Shown here: positions 1 through 5,172 of the stretch, in pieces
Numbering within the stretch: position 1 is the first letter of the stretch
Layout: each line of letters opens with the position of its first letter
Translations under genes and position numbers: made by a program
Assembly (NCBI GenBank): GCA_903930665.1
Contig: CAIYZI010000583.1
Location: 1 to 5,172, forward strand
DNA: 5,172 nucleotides
Source of the DNA: an uncultured beta proteobacterium
GTDB taxonomy: Bacteria > Pseudomonadota > Gammaproteobacteria > Burkholderiales > Burkholderiaceae
Reading direction: 5' to 3'
The notes under the pieces: generated by a model
What the model was told of the DNA's origin: nothing
The model's input: the letters and a program-made list of their open reading frames with translations, nothing else
The model's database searches: none

Positions 1-3
1 CGG

Positions 4-92
4 GCCCGAGTGGTGAAATCGGTAGACACAGCAGATTTAAAATCTGCCGACTCAAAAAAGTCGTGCCGGTTCGATTCCGGCCTCGGGCACCA
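4..92 (+). tRNA. tRNA-Leu, anticodon UAA
   Basis: This is a complete class II tRNA that decodes UUA (and UUG by wobble). The acceptor stem is GCCCGAG (4-10) paired with CTCGGGC (82-88), followed by discriminator A89 and an encoded CCA (90-92). The anticodon stem GCAGA/TCTGC (31-35 and 43-47) closes a seven-base loop at 36-42 with the anticodon TAA at 38-40. A long variable arm with a GACT/AGTC stem is present, as expected for leucine tRNAs. The T arm has a 5-bp stem (GCCGG/CCGGC, 65-69 and 77-81) around TTCGATT. All stems are intact, so it should be functional. No promoter is visible because the window starts three bases upstream. No terminator lies directly after it. Confidence 0.97.
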
Positions 93-121
93 ATCGATTG
101 ATTCTTTTCACCATCAAGATC

Positions 122-577
122 TTGATTAGAAAACTCTTCATCCTCTTTTTTACTCTGACGACATACTCGTCTCTGAGTTTCGCTATTGATCCAATTCTTT
201 ATAGTTGTCAGCGATGGGAGAAGGATTACTCGGAGCAATATGCAATGAGGATTGCTCCAGCTTCGGCATCCAAGAAAGCCAAAGTCTACTTAGACGACCG
301 CGATTTAGATCAGTCAGATTCAGGCGGTCATCAGGAAGTTAAGAGTGTTGTAATTACTGACTCTAGTATCGCAATTTTGATTGAGGCGCACTTTGATCCA
401 GAGATGATTGGGAACATCGCTTACCCTGCTGGTTCAGTCTTTACACAGATGACGATCAATCGATCTACTGGAGCACTCAAAAAAGTAGAAACGATTAAGG
501 GCGGTATCTTGGGCGCGAATCTAGGCGATGGCACCAAGACTTATGAAGAGAAGTGCGTTCCCGCAAAAAACCATTAA
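122..577 (+). CDS. Small secreted protein of unknown function (signal peptide, two cysteines)
   Basis: I do not recognise the family. The frame is open from 41 to 577 but has no ATG before the middle of the protein, so the start must be a rare codon. I chose TTG at 122 because it gives a compact signal peptide: a short basic n-region (MIRK), a hydrophobic core (LFILFFTL) and a cleavage-like end at SLSFA, about residue 21. TTG at 98 would add eight residues but lies only five bases after the tRNA CCA. Neither start has a clear Shine-Dalgarno. The mature part, about 130 residues, is polar and looks beta-rich. It has one cysteine near each end (C29 and C145 from the 122 start), which could form a disulfide in the periplasm. 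Weak initiation and closeness to the tRNA suggest low expression or co-transcription with it. It could also be a gene losing its start. Confidence 0.7.
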   Translation: MIRKLFILFFTLTTYSSLSFAIDPILYSCQRWEKDYSEQYAMRIAPASASKKAKVYLDDRDLDQSDSGGHQEVKSVVITDSSIAILIEAHFDPEMIGNIAYPAGSVFTQMTINRSTGALKKVETIKGGILGANLGDGTKTYEEKCVPAKNH

Positions 578-594
578 GTTGACTTAATTCGGTT
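565..594 (-). terminator. Rho-independent terminator of the exbD end
   Basis: Read on the minus strand, AACC-ga-ATTAAG (594 to 583) pairs with CTTAAT-GGTT (578 to 569) around a four-base TCAA loop. This makes a 10-bp stem with a two-base bulge. The GG of the 3' arm runs straight into six T (plus-strand A565-A570), so a U tract follows the stem. The stop codons of both convergent genes lie inside the stem. On the plus strand the same stem has no T tract after it, so it should act mainly on the minus-strand transcript. The stem is AT-rich, so its strength is uncertain. Confidence 0.6.
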
Positions 595-997
595 CAGTTA
601 CAAAACCTAACTTCGTCAAACCTGCGCGGCGCGATGCTGCTAGCACTTGCGCTACATATTCATACTTGACTGACTTATCTGCACGCAGATTAATTTCTGG
701 TTGTGGATCTTTTTGTGCAGCCTTTTCAGCATAGCCATCAAAAGTTGCCAAATCGATAGGGGTGCTGTTCCAAAAAATTTGACCTTTAGCATCGATGGAT
801 AATTGAACAGACTCAGGCTTGACTTCATTGCGCACGCTATTAGCTTTAGGAAGCTCTACTTTTACTGCCTGTTGAATCACCGGCAAAGTGATGATGAAGA
901 TGATGAGTAAAACCAACATGACATCGACCATCGGTGTCATATTGATTTCAGCCATGATGCCGCTTTCTTCTTGATCGTTTTGCAGATTAAAAGACAT
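584..997 (-). CDS. exbD: ExbD, TonB-system proton-channel subunit
   Basis: ExbD (137 aa; the E. coli protein is 141) pairs with ExbB in the inner membrane and uses proton flow to energise TonB. A short cytoplasmic N-terminus leads to the family motif MTPMVDVMLVLLIIF. The single membrane helix spans about residues 25-42, and its aspartate D25 corresponds to the essential proton-carrying Asp25 of E. coli ExbD. Residues 43-137 form the periplasmic ExbD/TolR-type domain. The ATG is two bases after the exbB stop. A good Shine-Dalgarno, GGAG, lies inside the last codons of exbB (1005-1008) with a seven-base spacer. TolR is the close alternative, but the neighbouring tonB and the absence of tolA/tolB genes favour ExbD. 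It is the last gene of its cluster and runs into a terminator. Confidence 0.94.
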   Translation of the reverse strand: MSFNLQNDQEESGIMAEINMTPMVDVMLVLLIIFIITLPVIQQAVKVELPKANSVRNEVKPESVQLSIDAKGQIFWNSTPIDLATFDGYAEKAAQKDPQPEINLRADKSVKYEYVAQVLAASRRAGLTKLGFVTEPN

Positions 998-999
998 GC

Positions 1000-1692
1000 T
1001 TATTCTCCAGACTTCACGCGCGCACCTGTTACAAAATAGGCAAGCAAGTCATTGCCAAAACGATTGAGGTCAGCAACGAGTAATTTATTGGCGCGATTAA
1101 TCGCATTAAATCCAAGTACTGCAGGAATCGCCACCGCTAAGCCCAACGCCGTCATGATCAGCGCCTCGCCAATAGGGCCGGCAACTTGATCAATTTGCGC
1201 GCTACCTGAGCTGCTGATAGAAATCAAAGCGTGATAAATACCCCATACAGTACCAAACAAGCCGATAAATGGAGCCGTGGCGCCTGTTGAGCCTAAAAAG
1301 GTAAGCCCTTTTTGGAGCTGCGCAGCAACGCTATCAATGCTATTTTTTAAACTTCTAGCCATCCACTCTGAATAGTTCAGGGTTTGTAAAAGTTCGCGAT
1401 GATTGGTAGATTGACTTTGATGATGCGCGGAAGCGCCAGTGGCAGCCTTTGCAATTTGATAATAAGGATTGGCTGCATGGCTTGTAAAAGCATGCAATCC
1501 TTCATCAAAAGAGGTTGCGCGCCAGAATTGCTCTAGCTGGGGCGTGAACTTTCGAAGATTACGTAAATCCCAAAAACGCGACAGTAGGATGACCCAGGTA
1601 ACGACGGAGCATGTAAGAAGGGCAAGGGCCACAAAGCGAGTAATCAGATCGCCTTCAAGCCAAAGATTCGCTAAACCAAATGGTGTGTTCAT
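1000..1692 (-). CDS. exbB: ExbB, TonB-system motor subunit (MotA/TolQ/ExbB family)
   Basis: ExbB (230 aa) is the multi-pass scaffold of the ExbB-ExbD-TonB complex. Three membrane helices are visible at about residues 17-37, 130-155 and 174-197, with a cytoplasmic segment (about 40-125) between the first two. The conserved channel region is clear: GATAPFIGLFGTVWGI (137-152) and GEALIMTALGLAVAIP (175-190). T148, E176 and T181 fall at the same numbers as the functionally important residues of E. coli ExbB. The ATG lies two bases after the tonB stop and has no good Shine-Dalgarno, so translation probably depends on coupling to tonB. The exbD ribosome-binding site is embedded in its 3' end. TolQ is the related alternative, but context with tonB supports ExbB. 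Confidence 0.94.
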   Translation of the reverse strand: MNTPFGLANLWLEGDLITRFVALALLTCSVVTWVILLSRFWDLRNLRKFTPQLEQFWRATSFDEGLHAFTSHAANPYYQIAKAATGASAHHQSQSTNHRELLQTLNYSEWMARSLKNSIDSVAAQLQKGLTFLGSTGATAPFIGLFGTVWGIYHALISISSSGSAQIDQVAGPIGEALIMTALGLAVAIPAVLGFNAINRANKLLVADLNRFGNDLLAYFVTGARVKSGE

Positions 1693-1694
1693 AT

Positions 1695-2387
1695 TTACTG
1701 ACTTTTTAAATTAAATTTGATTAAAAGGTTGGTGGAAATTCTGGTGGGGGTGCCGTTCACTAAATACGGTTTGAATCGATAACGTTTTCCAATTTCACTT
1801 GCTGCGCGGTCAAGACGGGGAATGTTGCTTGATTGTAGTAAAGCAATGTCTTCAACGCTGCCCGTCTCATCAATAATTAGTCTAACAACAACTTGACCTT
1901 GCTCGCCAGAACGCTTGGAGAATGAGGGGTAATACGCATCAGCATCTGGTTGGTAGACCACAACCAACTTACCAATATCAGTCTGAATTGGCGTTCCGCT
2001 AGCACCAGAATTGGTGGCAGGTGCAACTGCTGCGCTAGTGGTCTGAGTCTCGCCCTTACTTTGTGCTGGTGTAGATTGCTGCTGCTGTTGTTGGGTCTGG
2101 GGCGGTGTTGGTGCTTGCGTTGATTTCTCGGGAACCGTTTTTTTCTTGGGCTCTTGTTTGGGTTTTGGTGGAGGCGCTGCAGCAGGTTGTTGTTGGGGTT
2201 GCTTTGCAGCTTCTGGGCTCACAAGATTTGCCATGACACGAGTGTCATCCATTGCTGGTGCCTGCGTATGCCAGTGCAAAAACTCTATAGCAGGCAAAAC
2301 ATGCAAAAGCAAAACAATGCCAATAATGATCCGTTCCGTTTTATTAAACGGAATATGTGCATTTACGCGAGATAAGAGGGTGCTCAT
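1695..2387 (-). CDS. tonB: TonB, energy-transducing periplasmic protein
   Basis: TonB (230 aa) links the ExbB-ExbD motor to TonB-dependent outer-membrane receptors, which import iron chelates and other scarce nutrients. A cytoplasmic N-terminus of about 18 residues precedes one membrane anchor (about 19-37) containing H29, which is probably equivalent to the conserved His20 of E. coli TonB. Residues 57-125 are a Pro/Gln/Lys-rich periplasmic linker with a PPPKPKQEPKKK stretch and six consecutive glutamines (99-104). The C-terminal TonB domain covers about 150-228, starting at YYPSFSKR and including the family-like GQVVVRLIIDETG (164-176) and a YRFKPY segment. Its ATG overlaps the murI stop as ATGA, with no clear Shine-Dalgarno, pointing to translational coupling. 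TolA is unlikely given the TonB-type C-terminus and adjacent exbB/exbD. Confidence 0.93.
   Translation of the reverse strand: MSTLLSRVNAHIPFNKTERIIIGIVLLLHVLPAIEFLHWHTQAPAMDDTRVMANLVSPEAAKQPQQQPAAAPPPKPKQEPKKKTVPEKSTQAPTPPQTQQQQQQSTPAQSKGETQTTSAAVAPATNSGASGTPIQTDIGKLVVVYQPDADAYYPSFSKRSGEQGQVVVRLIIDETGSVEDIALLQSSNIPRLDRAASEIGKRYRFKPYLVNGTPTRISTNLLIKFNLKSQ
2076..2093 (-). repeat. CAG/CAA trinucleotide tract coding for six glutamines in TonB
   Basis: Six glutamine codons in a row occupy the TonB linker; three of them are consecutive CAG and the rest are CAA. More glutamine codons occur nearby. Short repeats of this kind can change length by slippage in frame, which would alter only linker length. 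The tract is short and interrupted, so it is probably fairly stable. Confidence 0.6.
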
Positions 2388-3202
2388 TGGAGTGAGCCCA
2401 GTAAGGCTGCATCCACGGCATGGGATTCTAGATCGCTGTGCATTAACTCTTGTGCCATCGCCAGAAGTTTTAACTCATCTTTACTGCTAACAAAATGTAC
2501 TGAGCCATGGTGATCGCTAGATTTATCAGGAGTCTTTACGCCTTGATTTTCAAGTTGACGCTTTAGCTGTCGAATCACCGCTTCACTTGTATCGATCAGA
2601 GTAATAGAGTCGCCCAATAATTTGCGAATCGCTTTTCTTAAGAATGGGTAGTGTGTACACCCAAGAACTAAAGTATCAGCCCCTGCATCTTGTATGGGTT
2701 CTAAATATTTAGCGAGCAACTCAAGAGTATCTTCGCTGTTAGCGTGACCCGATTCAATAAGGGGCACTAAACCCGCACCCGCTTGTTTTATAAATCGACA
2801 ATGGTTTGGTAAGGTGGCCAATAGGGCGTTGAACTTATCGCTATTGAGAGTGGCTTGGGTTGCTAGCACTCCCACAATGCCATTCTCACTACGCATTGCG
2901 GCGGGCTTGATGCCAGGCTCTACGCCAACCATTGGGGTGTTGGGTAATTCGTTACGAATATGTGCGATAGCTTTGGCTGTTGCAGTATTGCAAGCAACAA
3001 CAATTGCATCGCATCCTACGTCAACGAGATGCTTGCAAATAGACAGACTTCTTTGCGCTATCCACTCGCTTGATTTTTCACCATAAGGCGCATTAGCAGA
3101 ATCAGCGAGATAGATGTAATCATGCTCAGGAAGCTGGCGCAGAGCCTCATCCAAAATGGATAAGCCTCCTACGCCAGAATCAAATACGCCGATTAGTGCC
3201 AA
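2384..3202 (-). CDS. murI: Glutamate racemase MurI
   Basis: MurI converts L-glutamate to D-glutamate in the cytoplasm for peptidoglycan stem peptides, using two cysteines and no cofactor. The length (272 aa) is normal. The N-terminal FDSGVGGLS motif (7-15, with D8 and S9) is intact. The catalytic cysteines are C71 in VACNTA and C182 in GCTHYP, followed by H184. ADSANAPYG (33-41) and GVEPGIKPA (93-101) are further family signatures. The start is TTG: a stop lies seven codons upstream, no ATG is available, and the protein then begins ALIGVFDSG just as the family does. A partial Shine-Dalgarno (AAGACGG, plus-strand 3212-3218) lies nine bases upstream and falls inside a possible weak hairpin. The gene is 34 bases after fumarase and overlaps tonB by four bases, so it is probably transcribed with both. 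Confidence 0.96.
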   Translation of the reverse strand: MALIGVFDSGVGGLSILDEALRQLPEHDYIYLADSANAPYGEKSSEWIAQRSLSICKHLVDVGCDAIVVACNTATAKAIAHIRNELPNTPMVGVEPGIKPAAMRSENGIVGVLATQATLNSDKFNALLATLPNHCRFIKQAGAGLVPLIESGHANSEDTLELLAKYLEPIQDAGADTLVLGCTHYPFLRKAIRKLLGDSITLIDTSEAVIRQLKRQLENQGVKTPDKSSDHHGSVHFVSSKDELKLLAMAQELMHSDLESHAVDAALLGSLQ

Positions 3203-3203
3203 G

Positions 3204-3234
3204 AAAAGAAACCGTCTTAATTATTAAAGAGTTT
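3204..3234 (-). promoter_or_regulatory. Possible hairpin over the murI ribosome-binding region
   Basis: Between fumarase and murI the minus strand reads AAACTCTT (3234-3227), an eight-base loop, then AAGA-cg-GTTT (3218-3209), followed by C and four T (3207-3204). The arms pair over eight positions with a two-base bulge. The 3' arm contains the best Shine-Dalgarno candidate for the TTG start of murI. It could be a weak attenuator-like terminator, a translational brake, or chance in AT-rich sequence. Confidence 0.3.
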
Positions 3235-3236
3235 GC

Positions 3237-4772
3237 TCAAGAAACCTTCACGGGAATATTGCCAATCGTCGCTTCAATCTTTGCTTTCCAATCACGAGGC
3301 CCTTCGTTATGCATGGAGGTGCCGTGGGAGTCAACCGCAACAGTCACTGGCATATCTTTAACGTCAAACTCGTAAATTGCTTCCATGCCTAAATCCGCAA
3401 AGCCAACTACTTTGGCCGTTTGAATTGCTTTGGATACCAAGTATGCAGCTCCACCGACAGCCATGAGATAAGCAGATTTATGCTTTTTAATTGCTTCAAT
3501 GGCAATAGGGCCACGTTCAGCTTTACCAATCATTGATATCAAGCCAGTTTGCGCCAGCATCATCTCTGTGAACTTATCCATGCGAGTCGCGGTAGTAGGG
3601 CCTGCAGGTCCAACAGCTTCGTCACGCACTGGATCAACTGGGCCAACGTAGTAGATCACGCGATTTTTGAAGCTCACTGGCAACTCTTCGCCTTTGGCGA
3701 GCATGTCCTGAATACGCTTATGGGCAGCATCGCGACCAGTCAAAATTTTGCCATTGAGCAAAAGGGTATCGCCCGGTTTCCAGCTTGCTACTTCTTCGGC
3801 GGTAAGTGTATCTAAATTGACGCGCTGAGATTTTTGAGTATCTGGAGTCCAGGTAACGTCTGGCCAGTCAGAAAGGGAAGGGACTTCTAATTTTGCTGGA
3901 CCATCACCATGCAAGTGGAAATGCACATGACGAGTAGCTGCGCAGTTCGGAATCATTGCCACGGGCAATGAGGCGGCATGGGTTGGATAGTCCATGATTT
4001 TGATATCCAGAACCGTTGCCAAACCACCTAAGCCTTGGGCGCCAATACCTAACTTATTCACTTTGTCGAAGATTTCCAGGCGGAGTTCTTCGACGCGGTT
4101 TTTAGGGCCACGTGCAATCAACTCTTGAATGTCTACCGGACCCATCAAAGACTCTTTTGCCATCAACATGGCTTTTTCTGGAGTTCCGCCGATGCCGATA
4201 CCCAAAATGCCAGGAGGGCACCATCCAGCGCCCATTGTAGGAACGGTTTTGAGAACCCAGTCCACGATCGAGTCCGATGGGTTAAGCATGACCATTTTCG
4301 CTTTGTTTTCAGAGCCGCCGCCTTTAGCGGCGCAGATCACTTCAACATCATCGCCTGGGACGATTTCATAATGAATAACGGCAGGGGTGTTGTCACCAGT
4401 GTTCTTACGTTTGCCCGCTGGGTCGCTTAAGACTGAGGCGCGCAGCAGATTGTCTGGGTTTAGGTAGGCGCGACGAACGCCTTCATTGACCATATCGGAA
4501 ACGCTCATAGTGGCGTCATCCCATTGGACGTTCATGCCAATTTTCAGGAAAACTACCGCAATTCCGGTGTCTTGGCAGAGTGGGCGGTGACCTTCAGCGC
4601 ACATACGGCTATTGGTCAAAATTTGAGCAATAGCATCTTTTGCTCCATGTCCTTGTTCTAGCTCATACGCCTTACCCATGGCGGTAATGAAGTCCTTTGG
4701 GTGGTAGTAGGAGATAAATTGAAAAGCGTCAGCAACGCTTTGAATGAGGTCGTTTTGCTTAATTTTGGTCAT
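3237..4772 (-). CDS. Class I (iron-sulfur) fumarate hydratase
   Basis: This cytoplasmic TCA-cycle enzyme interconverts fumarate and L-malate with a [4Fe-4S] cluster. It is full length (511 aa) and has both class I domains: an N-terminal Fumerase domain (to about 290) and a C-terminal Fumerase_C domain (about 300-505). The three likely cluster cysteines are C66 in LCQDTG, C185 in WCPPG and C277 in NCAATRH. Their spacing (119 and 92) closely matches that known for class I fumarases. Other family signatures are D68 in the first motif, KGGGSE (150-155), GIGAQGLGG (242-250), GPTTATRMD (391-399) and DSHG (481-484). L(+)-tartrate dehydratase and related class I hydratases are alternatives, but the single-chain form favours fumarase (fumA/fumB-like). 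The ATG has only a poor Shine-Dalgarno. Its upstream region is shared with divergent acs and holds a tandem repeat ending 11 bases before the start. Confidence 0.93.
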   Translation of the reverse strand: MTKIKQNDLIQSVADAFQFISYYHPKDFITAMGKAYELEQGHGAKDAIAQILTNSRMCAEGHRPLCQDTGIAVVFLKIGMNVQWDDATMSVSDMVNEGVRRAYLNPDNLLRASVLSDPAGKRKNTGDNTPAVIHYEIVPGDDVEVICAAKGGGSENKAKMVMLNPSDSIVDWVLKTVPTMGAGWCPPGILGIGIGGTPEKAMLMAKESLMGPVDIQELIARGPKNRVEELRLEIFDKVNKLGIGAQGLGGLATVLDIKIMDYPTHAASLPVAMIPNCAATRHVHFHLHGDGPAKLEVPSLSDWPDVTWTPDTQKSQRVNLDTLTAEEVASWKPGDTLLLNGKILTGRDAAHKRIQDMLAKGEELPVSFKNRVIYYVGPVDPVRDEAVGPAGPTTATRMDKFTEMMLAQTGLISMIGKAERGPIAIEAIKKHKSAYLMAVGGAAYLVSKAIQTAKVVGFADLGMEAIYEFDVKDMPVTVAVDSHGTSMHNEGPRDWKAKIEATIGNIPVKVS

Positions 4773-4782
4773 GATTTCAACT

Positions 4783-4818
4783 TTATTAGTAAGGTTTGCC
4801 TTATTTTAAGGGTTTGCC
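4783..4818. repeat. Tandem 18-bp direct repeat upstream of fumarase
   Basis: Two directly adjacent 18-bp units, 4783-4800 and 4801-4818, agree at 14 of 18 positions. Each starts with TTATT and ends with GGTTTGCC; on the minus strand each begins GGCAAACC. No third copy flanks them. They lie 11-46 bases upstream of the fumarase start, where a regulator or RNA polymerase would bind, or they could lie in the 5' leader. Confidence 0.6.
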
Positions 4819-4831
4819 ATAGAGCAAATCC
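4810..4831. promoter_or_regulatory. Imperfect dyad, possible operator
   Basis: GGGTTTGC (4810-4817) and GCAAATCC (4824-4831) are inverted over seven of eight positions around a six-base centre. The left arm reuses the GGTTTGC core of the tandem repeat. A dyad of this size fits a dimeric helix-turn-helix regulator, but no specific protein can be named from sequence. Confidence 0.35.
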
Positions 4832-4832
4832 A

Positions 4833-4846
4833 AAGTGTTTTCACTT
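4833..4846. promoter_or_regulatory. Perfect 5-4-5 dyad AAGTG-TTTT-CACTT
   Basis: A perfect 14-bp inverted repeat lies near the middle of the divergent region. Its centre is about 67 bases from the fumarase start and about 98 from the acs start. The two five-base half-sites with a four-base spacer have the geometry of CRP/FNR-superfamily sites, although the half-site sequence is neither the FNR nor the CRP consensus. Assignment to that family is inference. Confidence 0.35.
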
Positions 4847-4922
4847 ATCTTATTAGCTCTTGAGGAAGCATTCTCGTCATTCTGCGTTATTTTCCGTAGA
4901 AATAGATTATTCATTATTAGAT

Positions 4923-4928
4923 AGAGGG
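4923..4928 (+). promoter_or_regulatory. Ribosome-binding site of acs
   Basis: AGAGGG lies nine bases before the ATG at 4938. It supports that start over the in-frame ATG four codons later, at 4950. It is the best purine-rich site beside either divergent start; fumarase has no comparable one. Confidence 0.6.
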
Positions 4929-4937
4929 CTGTGAAGC

Positions 4938-5172
4938 ATGGAACCATTGATGCAAGAAAACCGCGTATTTAACCCACCTGCAGACTTTGTTAAGAATGCG
5001 ACCATTCCTGGAATGGAAGCCTACAACAAGCTTTGTGCTGAAGCCGAGCAAGATTATGAAGGTTTCTGGGGGCGCCTTGCAAAAGAGAATCTCTATTGGA
5101 AAAAGCCTTTTACTAAAGTTTTAGATGAATCCAAAGCTCCTTTCTATAAATGGTTTGAAGATGGCACAACCA
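4938..5172 (+). CDS. acs: Acetyl-CoA synthetase, N-terminal part (cut by window end)
   Basis: Only the first 78 codons are in the window; the frame is open at the right edge, and the full protein would be about 650 aa. The enzyme activates acetate to acetyl-CoA through acetyl-adenylate in the cytoplasm. The visible part matches the N-terminal ACAS_N region that precedes the AMP-binding domain: FNPPADFVKNA (11-21), MEAYNKL (26-32), GFWGRLAKENLYW (43-55) and KPFTKVLD followed by PFYKWFEDG. The catalytic motifs lie beyond the window. The ATG at 4938 is preceded by an in-frame TGA at 4932 and by AGAGGG nine bases upstream. It diverges from fumarase over a shared control region, which suits acetate entering the TCA cycle. 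Propionyl-CoA synthetase is a related alternative, but the motif wording fits acetyl-CoA synthetase better. Confidence 0.9.
   Translation, partial: MEPLMQENRVFNPPADFVKNATIPGMEAYNKLCAEAEQDYEGFWGRLAKENLYWKKPFTKVLDESKAPFYKWFEDGTT

Larger units (their letters stand above)
4773..4937. promoter_or_regulatory. Divergent promoter/control region between fumarase and acs
   Basis: This 165-base AT-rich stretch has no coding frame and must hold the acs promoter on the plus strand and most likely the fumarase promoter on the minus strand. I see no strong sigma70 promoter in either direction. A weak plus-strand candidate is TTGAGG (4860-4865) followed by CGTTAT (4885-4890), with a 19-base spacer. It contains a tandem 18-bp repeat (4783-4818), a GC-flanked dyad (4810-4831) and a perfect 5-4-5 dyad (4833-4846), all plausible regulator sites. 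Confidence 0.6.

Noticed and set aside
4..92. tRNA-Leu as an integration (att) site
   Set aside because: No copy of the tRNA 3' end, integrase or foreign-looking gene is seen in the window.
584..1692. TolR/TolQ instead of ExbD/ExbB
   Set aside because: The families are close, but tonB is directly adjacent and no tolA, tolB or pal is present; the ExbB residue positions also match E. coli ExbB.
1469..1714. Plus-strand frame of 81 codons opposite exbB
   Set aside because: It lies almost wholly antisense to a well-supported exbB and its translation has no recognisable domain; it is a shadow frame.
2146..2490. Two plus-strand frames opposite tonB and the end of murI
   Set aside because: Their Gly/Ala/Cys/Trp-rich residues are the complement of the Pro/Gln-rich TonB linker, and they are antisense to convincing genes.
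2814..3086. Plus-strand frame opposite murI
   Set aside because: It is fully inside murI, whose catalytic motifs are intact on the other strand.
3549..4430. Plus-strand frames opposite fumarase
   Set aside because: They overlap a full-length fumarase with complete motifs; composition and lack of domains mark them as shadows.
4885..4930. Sigma70 promoter boxes for acs such as TTCCGT/TATTAG near 4892-4920
   Set aside because: The matches are weak, and this spacing would put the transcription start inside the ribosome-binding site; AT-rich sequence gives many such partial matches.

Overview
The window looks like ordinary chromosome from a betaproteobacterium of the order Burkholderiales. The low-to-moderate GC content, tight gene packing and protein sequences suggest a Polynucleobacter-like freshwater bacterium. 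That is an inference from sequence style and gene content, not a database match. There is no gene-free stretch longer than about 165 bases, and I see no transposase, phage gene, CRISPR array or rRNA.

Layout, left to right. A complete tRNA-Leu(UAA) with encoded CCA is followed after about 30 bases by a small secreted protein of unknown function on the plus strand, which has no ATG start. This gene converges on a minus-strand cluster that ends 6 bases away, and a compact terminator hairpin sits over the junction. Read in its own direction (right to left), the cluster is class I fumarase, glutamate racemase (murI), tonB, exbB and exbD. The spacings are 34 bases, a 4-base overlap, 2 bases and 2 bases, so the last four genes are almost certainly one transcript and fumarase may be its first gene. 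Right of fumarase, a 165-base divergent intergenic region separates it from the 5' part of an acetyl-CoA synthetase gene (acs) on the plus strand, which is cut by the window end.

Function. Acetyl-CoA synthetase and fumarase belong to acetate activation and the TCA cycle, and they share a control region. MurI makes D-glutamate for peptidoglycan. TonB-ExbB-ExbD form the inner-membrane motor that powers TonB-dependent outer-membrane receptors. The residues checked are intact: three Fe-S cysteines in fumarase, both racemase cysteines, and the Thr/Glu and Asp residues of the Exb motor.

No clearly new system is visible. The parts most worth a second look are non-coding: a tandem 18-bp repeat and two dyads between fumarase and acs, a hairpin over the murI ribosome-binding region, the terminator built over the exbD stop codon, and the ATG-less secreted-protein gene behind the tRNA.
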